64,000 nucleotides of DNA from Halapricum desulfuricans (GCF_017094505.1 NZ_CP064787.1:2046001-2110000), one strand, 5' to 3'. Counted from the first letter of the stretch, positions 25,893 to 34,900 are shown. The notes: generated by a model from the sequence alone, not told the origin. Translations and numbers: made by a program.

Positions 25893-26660
25893 ATGAACGT
25901 CGCAGTGTTGACTGTGGGCGACGAACTCCTCTCCGGAGACACCGACAACACCAACGGGACGTGGCTCGCGCGCGAGTTGACCGACCGCGGGGCCGACGTC
26001 CGGCGGATCCTCGCGCTGCCGGACGATCGAGCGACGATCGCTGATGTCGTCGGTCAGTCCGGCGACACCTTCGACGCCGTGATCGTCACCGGCGGGATCG
26101 GCGGCACGCCAGACGACGTGACCATCGAGGCCGTCGCCGACGCGTTCGACCGCGGACTCGTCGTCAGCGAGCAGGCGCGCGCCCGGATCGAACAGCGCCT
26201 CTCGGAGATCGGCGAGTCCGTCCCGGAGCTGGAGCTCGACGTCGACGCGGAGGCGTCGATCCCGGACGGGGCCGAACCGCTCGTCAACCCGGAGGGGCTC
26301 GCGCCCGGCTGTCGGCTGGACAACGTCTACGTGCTGCCGGGAATCCCCGGCGAGATGAAAGCCATGTTCGAGACGGTCGCCGGGGACTTCGCGGGCGACC
26401 TCGACTCGCAGTTCCTGTATACGGTCGAACCGGAGGCCAACATCGTCTCCGAGCTGCGCGCCGTCCGTGAGCAATTCGGCGTCCGCGTCGGCTGCTATCC
26501 CGACCGGGAAGCGCGACATAACCGTCTCAAACTGACCGGAAGCGACGATCAGTCGCTTGAGGCGGCGACCGAGTGGCTGCTCGAGGCGATCGACGCCAGC
26601 GAGACGCCCGTCGAACGGGAGTGGAACCCCGACGAAGAGCCGGCCGGCGGCCCCCAGTGA
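25893..26660 (+). CDS. CinA-like/molybdopterin-binding domain protein
   Basis: A 255-residue protein of the CinA N-terminal (COG1058) family with a MoaB/MogA-like fold: VLTVGDELLSGDTDNTNGTWLA near residue 4, and the nucleotide or pterin loop VTGGIGGTPDDVT near 67. The NNPEGLAPG-like stretch (NPEGLAPGCR) and VLPGIPGEMKAMF are typical of this family. The C-terminal amidohydrolase domain of full-length CinA is missing, as in many archaeal versions. The start at 25893 is preferred because the 10 residues upstream are unlike the family. It lies just before the candidate ncRNA. Confidence 0.85.
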   Translation: MNVAVLTVGDELLSGDTDNTNGTWLARELTDRGADVRRILALPDDRATIADVVGQSGDTFDAVIVTGGIGGTPDDVTIEAVADAFDRGLVVSEQARARIEQRLSEIGESVPELELDVDAEASIPDGAEPLVNPEGLAPGCRLDNVYVLPGIPGEMKAMFETVAGDFAGDLDSQFLYTVEPEANIVSELRAVREQFGVRVGCYPDREARHNRLKLTGSDDQSLEAATEWLLEAIDASETPVEREWNPDEEPAGGPQ

Positions 26661-26730
26661 TCCGTCTCCCGCAGTGGCCCCCGGCCAGATCTCTCAGTTT
26701 GCGAGAGAGTACCAAATCCATTCAGAATGA

Positions 26731-26737
26731 TTTATTA
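26731..26737 (+). promoter_or_regulatory. TATA box of the candidate ncRNA
   Basis: tttatta in an AT-rich patch lies about 26-30 bases upstream of the first strong hairpin of the candidate RNA (26761). This is the spacing expected for a transcription start near 26758. Confidence 0.55.
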
Positions 26738-26757
26738 CCATAGACACCGTACATTCA

Positions 26758-27133
26758 CATCCCGTTAGAAAACGGGGACACACCGGACGACGCATCTCGG
26801 AGCTCCCGACAGGGACAAAGGGATGCGTTTGGGGCACAACCAAGCGTCCCGTAACAGGGATCCGAGGTCGCGCCCTGAAGGAGAACCGAAGCAGTCCACA
26901 ACTGGTCCGGCCGGCCGGATCAGCGCGAAGGCCAATTACCGGACGCCACGTAAGTGGCATTCGGGAACCCGACACGCTGGCAAACGCTGGTGAAAGCCCA
27001 GATAAAGTCCGCAAGGACAAGGCCGATGGAAACTCGGCTACAGCCGGCACGTGTGTCGGCACGGCCGAACGGACTGTGGAAAACGGCTCCTGTCCGGGTC
27101 CAAACCGTTTCAGCGGGGTTTTCCGCTTTCTTC
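26758..27133 (+). ncRNA. Candidate structured noncoding RNA, identity unknown
   Basis: This region has no plausible protein gene but many mutually compatible helices. A closing helix is 26783-26788 with 27092-27097. Hairpins are 26761-26776 (AGAA loop), 26790-26828 (with an inner tcccgacaggga), 26847-26860, 26903-26922, 26945-26958 (GTAA loop), 27007-27018 (GCAA loop), 27022-27038 and 27043-27060. A long-range helix pairs 26891-26897 with 27071-27077 and encloses the last five hairpins. A TATA box (26731) and a terminator (27112) frame it. The topology recalls RNase P RNA, but I do not find the universal RNase P sequences, nor SRP-RNA helix 8. Boundaries are estimates. Confidence 0.6.
27112..27133 (+). 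terminator. Hairpin plus T-rich tail after the candidate ncRNA
   Basis: AGCGG (27112-27116) pairs with CCGCT (27123-27127) around the loop GGTTTT, followed by TTCTTC. This is a simple intrinsic-type terminator at the expected 3' end of the candidate RNA. Confidence 0.5.
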
Positions 27134-27160
27134 GAGGTCTGAGCGGTTGCCTTTCTTCGA

Positions 27161-27240
27161 TGTCGGAGCAACTGCTCTCCGGTCATGTCTGTCCTGCTCT
27201 CCGGTCATGTCTGTCCTGCTCTCCGGTCATGTCGGAGCAA
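27161..27240. repeat. 22-base tandem repeat flanked by direct repeats
   Basis: Units at 27172-27193 and 27194-27215 are identical, and a third partial unit runs 27216-27233. The block is bounded by gtcggagcaa on both sides (27162-27171 and 27231-27240). Spacing and number are too low for CRISPR, and the units are contiguous without spacers. It lies between the candidate RNA terminator and element B. Confidence 0.85.
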
Positions 27241-27288
27241 TTGCGCCGGTGAAATCCGTCCAGTTCCAGTCATCGAAGACCAGAGTTC

Positions 27289-27370
27289 ATAGTGACCGTT
27301 GTACGTCTGTTCCGGATCGACCGCACGCAGTCGTGCGGTCACACCGGTAAATCGTTACAACGGACACTAT
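27289..27370. repeat. Palindromic intergenic element B
   Basis: Outer arms 27289-27304 and 27354-27370 are inverted repeats (ATAGTG ends). The perfect inner hairpin pairs 27319-27326 (gaccgcac) with 27333-27340. It aligns with the reverse complement of element A and shares gtaacgat and a gcacgac-type core with element C. Its right end is the A of the TGA stop of the GH13 gene. It has no ORF, so it is a MITE-like or conserved regulatory palindrome, possibly acting as a terminator for the glucosidase gene. Confidence 0.75.
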
Positions 27371-29130
27371 CAGCTGATCCGGTAGACCCGCGCCTCGTAG
27401 GGACGAAGCTCGAATTCGGTGGGGTCGTCGCCGGCGTCGTCGTAGTTGCTGATCAGCAGTTTCGGGTCCTCGGCGTCGAGATTCGGCGGGAGTGTGAACG
27501 CTTCTTCGTAGGCAAAGACGTTGAGGACGACGAGCACGCCGCTGTCGCCGAGCGTCCGGAGATACGCGAAGATGTGGGGGTGATCCTCGTACAGGGGATG
27601 GAAGTCGCCGTAGACGATCGTGTCGTTGTCCTCGCGCAGGTCGATCAACTCGCGGTAGTAGTGCCAGATGGAGTCTTCGTTCTCGCGAGCGTCCTCGACG
27701 TTGATCCGCTCGTAGTTAGGGTTGACCTTGATCCAGGGTTCGCCGTCGGTGAACCCCGCGTTTTCCTCGTCGGACCACTGGACCGGCGTCCGGGAGTTGT
27801 CCCGGCTCCGGTGTTTGACGACGTGTTTGACGTCCTCGAAGCCGACGTCGTGGCGTTCCATCAGTTCTTCGGCCTGCTGGATCGCCTCGACGTCCCGCAG
27901 TTCGTCGAAACTCTCCCACTCGACGTTGGTCATGCCGATCTCCTCGCCCTGGTAGATGAACGGCGTCCCCTGCAGCGTGAACTGCAGCGTCGCCAGGAGT
28001 TTCGCCGAGGCGACCCGGAAGAAACCGCTGTCGCCGAACCGCGAGACGGTTCGGGGATGGTCGTGGTTGCCGAGATAGTTGGCGTTCCAGCCCTCGCCGT
28101 CGAGGCCGATCTGCCAGCGCGTCAGCACGTCCCGCAGTTCGTGCAGGTCCCAGTCGTTGAAGTGGGTATCCGGATCGTTCAGGTCGTCGAGTTCGTCGAG
28201 TTCGACGTCGATGTCCTGAAGGTCCCACTTCCCGCCGGGTCGGTAGGGGATGTCGGCGTGTTCGAAGTGGACGATCATGTTCAGGCCGTCGCCGTTCTCC
28301 CCGCAGTACTGCTTGGCTTCCTCAACGCCACAGCCGGGCATCTCCGCGACGGTCATCATGTCGTAGTCGGCGAACACCTCGTCGTGCATCTCGGAGATGT
28401 ACTCGTGGACGCGCGGCCCGTTGACGATGTGTTCCCAGCCGACCCAGCCGGGGTTGTCCTCGCCGTCCGGGAGCCCCTCACGTTTGGAGATGAGGTTGAT
28501 CACGTCGAGGCGGAACCCGTCGATGCCCTTCCCGAGCCACCAGTGGAGCATCTCGAAGAGGTCCGCCCGGACGTCCTCGTTGCGCCAGTTCAGATCGGGT
28601 TGTTTCTCGTCGAAGACGTGCAGGTAGTACTGCTCGCGTTCCTCGTCGTACTTCCAGGCGTCGCCGCCGAAAATCGACGTCCAGTTGTTCGGGAGTTCGC
28701 CGTCCTCGCGGCCGTCGCGCCAGTAGTAGTAGTCGGCGTACTCGCTGTCGGGGTCTTTCGACTGGAGGAACCACTCGTGCTCGTCTGAGGTGTGGTTGAG
28801 CACCATGTCCATGATCAGTCGCATGCCGTGATCGTGGACGGTTTCCAGCAGGCGCTCCCAGTCGTCCATCGTCCCCATCTCGTCCATGATGGCCTGATAA
28901 TCGCGGATGTCGTAGCCGTTGTCCGCGTTCGGGGAGTCATAGACCGGACAGAGCCAGACCACGTCGACGCCCAACTCGTCGAGATACGGCACTTTTTCGA
29001 TGACGCCGGGGATGTCACCGATTCCGTCTCCGTTGCTATCGTTGAAACTCCGCGGATAGATCTGGTAGACGACGGCCTCTTTCCACCACTCGCGATCGAC
29101 TTCGTCTTCGCGCTGCGTGTCTGCGGCCAT
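27370..29130 (-). CDS. GH13 alpha-glucosidase (oligo-1,6-glucosidase type)
   Basis: Hydrolyses short alpha-glucosides in the cytoplasm (no signal peptide seen). It is a 586-residue (beta/alpha)8 GH13 enzyme. Conserved regions: DMVLNHTSD near residue 108, the nucleophile Asp in GFRLDVIN near 203, the acid/base Glu in VAEMPG near 260, and NHDHPR near 356. VVYQIYPRSF near residue 20 is the typical start. Region II QPDLNW suggests an oligo-1,6-glucosidase/alpha-glucosidase of the GH13_31 type. The gene ends inside palindromic element B, and a TATA box lies at 29161-29170. Confidence 0.92.
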   Translation of the reverse strand: MAADTQREDEVDREWWKEAVVYQIYPRSFNDSNGDGIGDIPGVIEKVPYLDELGVDVVWLCPVYDSPNADNGYDIRDYQAIMDEMGTMDDWERLLETVHDHGMRLIMDMVLNHTSDEHEWFLQSKDPDSEYADYYYWRDGREDGELPNNWTSIFGGDAWKYDEEREQYYLHVFDEKQPDLNWRNEDVRADLFEMLHWWLGKGIDGFRLDVINLISKREGLPDGEDNPGWVGWEHIVNGPRVHEYISEMHDEVFADYDMMTVAEMPGCGVEEAKQYCGENGDGLNMIVHFEHADIPYRPGGKWDLQDIDVELDELDDLNDPDTHFNDWDLHELRDVLTRWQIGLDGEGWNANYLGNHDHPRTVSRFGDSGFFRVASAKLLATLQFTLQGTPFIYQGEEIGMTNVEWESFDELRDVEAIQQAEELMERHDVGFEDVKHVVKHRSRDNSRTPVQWSDEENAGFTDGEPWIKVNPNYERINVEDARENEDSIWHYYRELIDLREDNDTIVYGDFHPLYEDHPHIFAYLRTLGDSGVLVVLNVFAYEEAFTLPPNLDAEDPKLLISNYDDAGDDPTEFELRPYEARVYRIS

Positions 29131-29160
29131 GGTGGTCTCTCACCCTGTAGTAAGTGAGTA

Positions 29161-29170
29161 CAATTATATG
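29161..29170 (-). promoter_or_regulatory. TATA box of the GH13 gene
   Basis: Minus-strand catataattg is about 35 bases upstream of the ATG at 29130. Next to it on the plus strand, gtagtaagtgagtac (29146-29160) contains a gagta half-site, which I cannot extend to a full TrmB motif. Confidence 0.55.
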
Positions 29171-29354
29171 TGTTGATCCGGCCGAGAATTGCTATGCGGG
29201 CCCCTGACGCGCCGTCGTGATCGAACGGTTCTGACTGCTGACTGTAACGTTTCGGGACCACCCTCTCGTTCGCTTCGGACGTGTCCCGCCAGCGCTCTTC
29301 GCTTCGCACGGGTCCAGCCGGCACCTTTTTCTTCGGACTGTTCTACGTACGTCC

Positions 29355-30347
29355 ATGCGCAGGCGCACACTCGGTTCGACAGGAATGGATCTGACGGAGA
29401 TCGGACTCGGAACGTGGAACGTCGGTCCGGTCTGGGGCGACGTGACCGACCGCGAGGTCAAAGAGTCGATCCACGCCGCGCTGGACGCGGGCGCGAACTT
29501 CGTCGACACGGCCGAGGTCTACGGCGACGGTCGCGCCGAGCGACTCATCGGCGACGTGCTCGACGCACGCGACGACGCCGACGCGATCCGCGTCGCGACC
29601 AAGGCTGCACCCGACGAGGACGAACGCCACTCCGAGGCCGGCCTCCGCGAGTCCGTCGAAGGTTCGCGGGACCGACTGGGCGTCGAGACGCTGGATTTGA
29701 TCCAGCTACACTGCCCGGAAACGGCCGCTTTCTACGAGCCCGAGACGTTCGAGGTCCTCGAGGACCTCAAGGACGAGGGCGTGATTAGTCACGCCGGCGT
29801 CAGCGTCGAGAAGGTCGAAGAGGCGAGCAAGGCAATCGAGTACGACGTCGTCGAGTCGGTCCAGATCATCTTCAACCCGCTTCGCCAGCGTCCCAGCGAA
29901 CGCTTTTTCGAGCGCGCGGCGAACGAGGACGTGGGGATCATCGTCCGCGTCCCGCTCGCGTCGGGACTGCTCGCGGACGCGTTCGACGATATCTCGGACC
30001 TCGACGAAGACGACCATCGCCGGATCGCAGCCGAAGACGGCGTCGAGGCCGGCGTCGGCCGAAAGGGCGGAGAGACCTTCGCCGGCGTCCCCTTCGAGGT
30101 CGGACTTGCGGCAGTCGACGACATGCGTCGGCTCGTCCCCGAGGGGGCGTCGATGGCGCAGTTCACGCTCCGGTGGATCCTCGATCACGACGCTGTGACG
30201 ACCGTCATCCCGGGCTCGACCACAGCCGAGCACGTCCGTGAGAACATCGCCGCGGCCGACCTGGAACCGCTCAGCCACGAAACCCACGGCGCGGTCCGTG
30301 ACGTCTACGAGCAGCGAGTCTACGAACACGTCCACCATCGGTGGTGA
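29355..30347 (+). CDS. Aldo/keto reductase
   Basis: NAD(P)H-dependent oxidoreductase of 330 residues. The AKR tetrad is visible: Asp and Tyr in FVDTAEVYGDGRAE near residues 52-58, Lys in VATKAAPDED near 86, and the His-equivalent in LIQLHCPET near 115. The C-terminal cofactor motif lies around VIPGSTTAEHVREN near 285. The substrate cannot be deduced. It is divergent from the GH13 gene, with 224 bases between them holding the promoters of both and nothing else I can identify. Confidence 0.9.
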   Translation: MRRRTLGSTGMDLTEIGLGTWNVGPVWGDVTDREVKESIHAALDAGANFVDTAEVYGDGRAERLIGDVLDARDDADAIRVATKAAPDEDERHSEAGLRESVEGSRDRLGVETLDLIQLHCPETAAFYEPETFEVLEDLKDEGVISHAGVSVEKVEEASKAIEYDVVESVQIIFNPLRQRPSERFFERAANEDVGIIVRVPLASGLLADAFDDISDLDEDDHRRIAAEDGVEAGVGRKGGETFAGVPFEVGLAAVDDMRRLVPEGASMAQFTLRWILDHDAVTTVIPGSTTAEHVRENIAAADLEPLSHETHGAVRDVYEQRVYEHVHHRW

Positions 30348-30422
30348 GAGGGGCGATCACCGTTCGTTCTGTACGAGTGATATGACCAAGAGCTTTTGAT
30401 TGCCGGTCGCGTGTCGCCACCT

Positions 30423-30833
30423 ATGGTCCTCCAGCGAAGCGATCTGATCGCGAGCGCGATGCTAGTCCTCGCGGCCCTCGCCGGTGTCGCTTTCTGGGAC
30501 GCACTGCCCGCCGAGATGGCGATCCACTTCGGCCCGGGCGGCGACCCCGACTCGTACGTTTCCAGACCGGTCGGGGTAGTGCTCGCTCCGGCGATCGGCC
30601 TCGGTGCGATCGCGATTGCACGCGCCGCGATCCGCGCCGATCCGACGGCGGATCCACGTATCGGCTCCGCGGCGATCTACTTCGTCGGCGGCGTCGTGAG
30701 CTACGTCCACGGGCTCGTGCTCGCGTACAATCTCGGGCATCGGTTCTCGATGACGGCCGCGCTCGTTCCGGTGTTCGTCACAACGGCCGTCCTCGTCGCG
30801 TGGGCCGTCTACCGGGATCGGATCGCATCCTGA
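30423..30833 (+). CDS. DUF1648-type small membrane protein
   Basis: A 136-residue membrane protein (MVLQRSDLIASAM) with four hydrophobic segments. LPAEMAIHFGPGGDPDSYVSR near residues 30-50 matches the conserved loop of DUF1648 proteins (SdpI-related). Helices lie at about 8-24, 53-73, 82-104 and 111-130. In Bacillus, SdpI relatives act as immunity or signalling proteins, but this small form is uncharacterised. The start at 30423 is preferred over a TTG at 30396. Its TGA stop (30831-30833) is also the left edge of palindromic element C. Confidence 0.7.
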   Translation: MVLQRSDLIASAMLVLAALAGVAFWDALPAEMAIHFGPGGDPDSYVSRPVGVVLAPAIGLGAIAIARAAIRADPTADPRIGSAAIYFVGGVVSYVHGLVLAYNLGHRFSMTAALVPVFVTTAVLVAWAVYRDRIAS

Positions 30834-30912
30834 TACTGGTGGCTATACGTTCGTAACGATATCTGGCACGACGGCGTGCCAGATCAGTTCGAAATGGTAT
30901 AGCCACCAGTAT
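30833..30912. repeat. Palindromic intergenic element C
   Basis: A perfect 16-base inverted repeat (30833-30848 with 30897-30912) encloses a perfect inner hairpin (30861-30870 with 30875-30884, atctggcacg). It shares gtaacgat and a gcacgac/gcgtgc core with the reverse complement of element B, and has the same overall length (80). It begins at the A of the TGA stop of the DUF1648 gene and lies 35 bases from the stop of DUF368. It may serve as a bidirectional terminator. Confidence 0.8.
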
Positions 30913-30947
30913 GACACGCGGCGTGCAACCGGCGCGTCGTTCCTGGG

Positions 30948-31922
30948 CTAGTACGACAGGTCGTCGGTGTAGTGATCGAGCGCGAGCACTGCCCCACCAC
31001 CGGCGAGGACGGCAAGCGCGAGCGGCGCGACGGCCGCGAGCGAAAGCGTCTCGACGTTCGCTCGCATCTCGATGACCGGAAGCCGAAGCGCGCCGACCAT
31101 GAGGCTGACAAGAAACGACAGCGTCGCCGCCCGGTAGCGGTTGAGCGCCCACCGGATCGCGTGAGCGACGGTGACGACGCCGATGACAGCGCCGCCGACG
31201 AACGTCACGACTGTCGTCGCCGGATCGAGAAGCGACGCGATCGACCGCTCGCCCAGCAGCGCCGCGATCGCGCCGTCGACGAACGCCGTCAACGTCCCGG
31301 TGAGATACTCGTACTGGCCGAGCAAGACCAGAAAGAAGGCCCCGGAGACGCCGGGTAGAATCATCGCGACGATAGCGATCGCTCCGGAGACGAACACGAT
31401 CGGCAGCGTGTGGATCCCGTCGGCCCCGGCCGTCACGCCGGAGACGAGAAACGCAAGCGCAAACCCCGCGACTGCGGCGACAATTCGGCCGGGCGTCGAC
31501 AGCGACAGCTGGTCATAGAGGACGATCGCCGAGGCGGCGATCAACCCGAAGAAGAACGCGAACGTCGCCCCGGGGGCCTGCTGTAAGGCCCCGTAGACGA
31601 CCCGGGACATCGCCACGACGGCCGTGACGATCCCGGTCCCGAGCACGACCAGAAACGGCACGTCCATCTCGACGAGCCGCTCGTACAGCCGCCGCCTCCC
31701 GGACGAACTGCCGACACCCCCCAGCAGGGCGAACGCGTTCGGATCGAGGTTCGTGATCGCCGTGATGAGCCGCTCGTAGATGCCCGTGATGAACGCGATG
31801 GTCCCGCCGGAGACGCCGGGAATCGAATCGGCCATTCCCATCGCGACGCCTTTCAGGTAGACCGACAGCCAGCTGTACAGGGGCGTGTCCCCGATGGCGT
31901 GGCGCTGGCTGTCGTCAATCAC
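30948..31922 (-). CDS. DUF368 membrane protein (polyprenyl-phosphate carrier recycling candidate)
   Basis: A 324-residue polytopic membrane protein with the DUF368 hallmark repeats: KGVAMGMADSIPGVSGGTIA near residue 24, and ILPGVSGAFFLVLLGQYEY near 190. About eight helices are visible. In bacteria, DUF368 proteins have been linked to flipping of undecaprenyl phosphate. Here the gene directly follows aglB (2 bases between the aglB stop and this start), so by inference it could recycle dolichyl phosphate after N-glycosylation. It ends near palindromic element C. Confidence 0.85.
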   Translation of the reverse strand: MIDDSQRHAIGDTPLYSWLSVYLKGVAMGMADSIPGVSGGTIAFITGIYERLITAITNLDPNAFALLGGVGSSSGRRRLYERLVEMDVPFLVVLGTGIVTAVVAMSRVVYGALQQAPGATFAFFFGLIAASAIVLYDQLSLSTPGRIVAAVAGFALAFLVSGVTAGADGIHTLPIVFVSGAIAIVAMILPGVSGAFFLVLLGQYEYLTGTLTAFVDGAIAALLGERSIASLLDPATTVVTFVGGAVIGVVTVAHAIRWALNRYRAATLSFLVSLMVGALRLPVIEMRANVETLSLAAVAPLALAVLAGGGAVLALDHYTDDLSY

Positions 31923-31924
31923 GA

Positions 31925-34900
31925 TTACCCCGCGACTCTGGTGGTCGCCAACTGTTCGAGACCGATCTCGGGGGCGAGGAGGTCCGACGCGGTCTCGTTG
32001 TCAGTTGTGTTGTTCGATCCGTCCGTTTCGTTTCCGTTGGTACCGTCAGACCCGTCAGTCCCGTTACCGTTCGACCCGTCGGTTTCGTTTCCGTCGGTGC
32101 CGTCGGTCTCGTTCGTCGTCGGAAGCGTCGTCTGATCCAGCGTGACTTCGACCGGCTCGGGGTCCTCACCGATCACTTGTGCTTCCGTGACGTCCGCGGT
32201 GGTGTTGTACCGGATCCAGTCGGACCCGTCGTAGCTGATACCGGTCGAGAACGTGTACGACGACTCGGCACGGACGCTGACGTTCGTGTATCCGTTCTCC
32301 GGGCCCCACTCGTCGTACCCGGTCGTCGAGTACGGTAGCGTCATCGTGAACGTCCCGTCCGGTCCGGCCTCGGCGCTCTGGACGTACTCGAAGGTCTGGT
32401 TCGTCGTCGGGATCTCCATGTTCACGCTCGCGTAGACGGTTTCGTTCGACGCGCCGTCGATCTCTCCCTCGACTGTCGCTCCCGGAACGCGCTCGAAGGT
32501 CTTCGTCCACGAAGAGTAGCGCTCGGCGTACGCGAAGGATTGCTGGACACCGGTGAACGCACGTCCGAGCGACGGTTGCATCGCCGTGATCGGGTTCTGC
32601 CGATCTTCGGTCGCGTGAACGAGCCGGTAGTGTTCCAGCGCGGGCACGTGCTCGCTGGGGAACTTCCCGAGGCCGCCGATCTGCGCGTTGGGGTTGTCTT
32701 CGACATATTCCTGTGCGGCCTCGAGGCTCGGCTCGAAGCGCGTCGTATTTCCTTCGCCCGGTGCCGGCACGGAGGGGACTCCCTCTCTGCTGTCCGTCTG
32801 GACGATCGGGACCGGACTGTCGCCACCTTCGAACTCGCCCTGTGCGTACGGCGGAAGCTGGCCGATGGCGTTCCCCGGCACGTAGTCCGCCCAGGCACCG
32901 CTCCCGTGGTATCGATAGAGCCGGTTGACCATCGTCTCGTAGTAGTCCTGCTTGTGAACGGTAAGGTACGGGCGTGCCGGGACGATATCGCCGTCCTGGT
33001 TCTGTCTGAGCGTGGCGACCTGCTGGTAGTAGTCGTCCGTCGAAACGCCGTCGACGAACGATGGGGGGGCGAAGAACTTCGTGCGGAATATCGGGTCCGA
33101 CGCAGTCGCCATCTTCCAGTCGATCATGACGTAACGCGTGTCGCGGTTCTCCCCGTCGCTCATCGTGTCCCGCCGTTCCTCGTCGGCCCGACTCTCGCTC
33201 TGTGCGAGCAGGAATCGGGCTGCCTCAGTCGCCGACTCCTGGAACGGATTCGCGACCGGGATCCGCTCGGCCACGCTGGTGATCCAGTGACCGTAGTCCC
33301 ACCACGAGAGGACGCCGTAGGACCCTTCCTCGTAGTCGTAGTCGTCGGTCTTGGCGTACTCGCCCCAGTACTCGAGGTCGTTGCCAGCGTCTTCGAAGTC
33401 ACCGACGGCCGGGGTATTCTCACTTATCCATTCGAGGCCACCGTCCCACTGCTGGACGCCGCCCGGCCCACCGTTGAACGTCGCGTTCGACTGCGTGACG
33501 GGGTCCTGGCGATACCCTCGGTCGTCCATTGCCATGACCATCGGTGCCGTCACGAGCAACAGCACCGTGAACACCGCCATGAGCTGGTAGGGGCTGACAC
33601 CGACCGAAGCGCCGTCCGTGACCGTCGTGAGGTATCTGAACCCGGTGCCGATCGCGTATGCGGCCATCACTGCGACCGGAACTGCAAGGTAGTACCCGAA
33701 CCGGGCCTGAGTGTACGTCATAGAGAAGACGACGGCCAGCCACAGCGAGACGAACAGCAGTTCAGACCGCCTGTTCGAGGTGATCACTTGCCGTGCGACT
33801 GCGAGAATCACGCCGAGGGCAGCGATGACGTGTGCGAACCCGTACCAGTTGTAGAGAGTCGTCCCGGGGTCGCGCAGCGGCGTGACTTCGCCGACTGTCG
33901 CGGCCGCCGCACTTGGCTGCTCTCCGACGAGTCGACCGAACACGCGAACGAGCTGGTCCGCGAAGAGGTCGAACGTCGTCGGGACGAGGACCATCAGTCC
34001 GAGCAACCCGCCGACGACGACGCCGACGGCCGCGAGCGGGTACGCCCAGACGGGTTCGGAACGCCGGTCGAGCACGCGACTCAGTCCGGCGAGGAACCCG
34101 ACCCAGACGACGCCGGCCAGCGCGAGCCCGGGCTGCAGCAGCGAGAACTTGACCGGCGCGATCCTGAAGGCGTCCAGCGGAAGCACCATCAGGACTGCCG
34201 TGACCCCGAAGAGGACGCCGCTGACGAGCAACATCGGCTCCGGAGTCGCCCCCCGGAGGTGGTCGAGGATTGCCTGAATTGTGACGTACATGCCGAGGAC
34301 CCCGACCAGCACGACACCCGGCGGCCATACCCACATGTAGAGCGCCGTTGCCACACCGGCAAGCGCCGCGTACCCGACCGGCCTTCGAAGCCCGGCCACG
34401 TCACGGTCGACGACCAGTTCCCAGATCGGCTTCTCGGTGTCGGCGACCTGAAGGGCGACGACGATCGCCAGTGCCGCGAGCGCCTGGGTGAACGCCTCGG
34501 CGACGTGGTGATCGGAGAAGCCGACGAGACTTCGGCTGAGGAAGCCGCCGGTCGAGAGTGCGACGATCAGTGCAGCGACGACGCCGCTAAACCGGCTCTT
34601 GCCGAGTCGCTTGCCGAGGAAATACGACAGGACGACGGTCGACGCGCCGAGGACCGCCGGCGTGAACAGGTGCACCATCCGGATGGTCGTCTGATCGGGG
34701 TTCCCGAGGCCGACGACCAGCGCGACCGTCGCGACTACCTGATCGAGGATCGTCCCGAACTGCGAGACGGACGTGCCGGTCGGGAAGTTCGTCCACGCCT
34801 CGAAAGGCATCGTCTCCGGCCAGTTGCGCACCGTGTACTCAACCTGCCGGAGGTGATACCAGGCGTCGTTCCCGCTGAACATGACTTCCCCGTCGACGAC

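Noticed and set aside
26694-27062. Reading frames inside the candidate RNA (minus 26694-27062, plus 26954-27142 and others)
   Set aside because: No family resemblance, poor start contexts, and composition unlike haloarchaeal proteins (basic and Ser/Pro/Arg-rich rather than acidic).
26758-27133. Calling the candidate RNA RNase P RNA or SRP RNA outright
   Set aside because: I looked for the universal RNase P sequences near the two strands of the long helix (GAAAGTC-type and ACAGAA-type) and for the SRP helix 8 loop (GGAAGG-type). I did not find them, so only 'candidate structured RNA' is justified.
27161-27240. CRISPR array
   Set aside because: The 22-base units are contiguous, with no spacers between them and no cas genes nearby; it is a tandem repeat.
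29146-29160. TrmB-type operator (TACT-N7/8-GAGTA) upstream of the GH13 gene
   Set aside because: Only the gagta half-site is present; the other half (tact at correct spacing) is missing.
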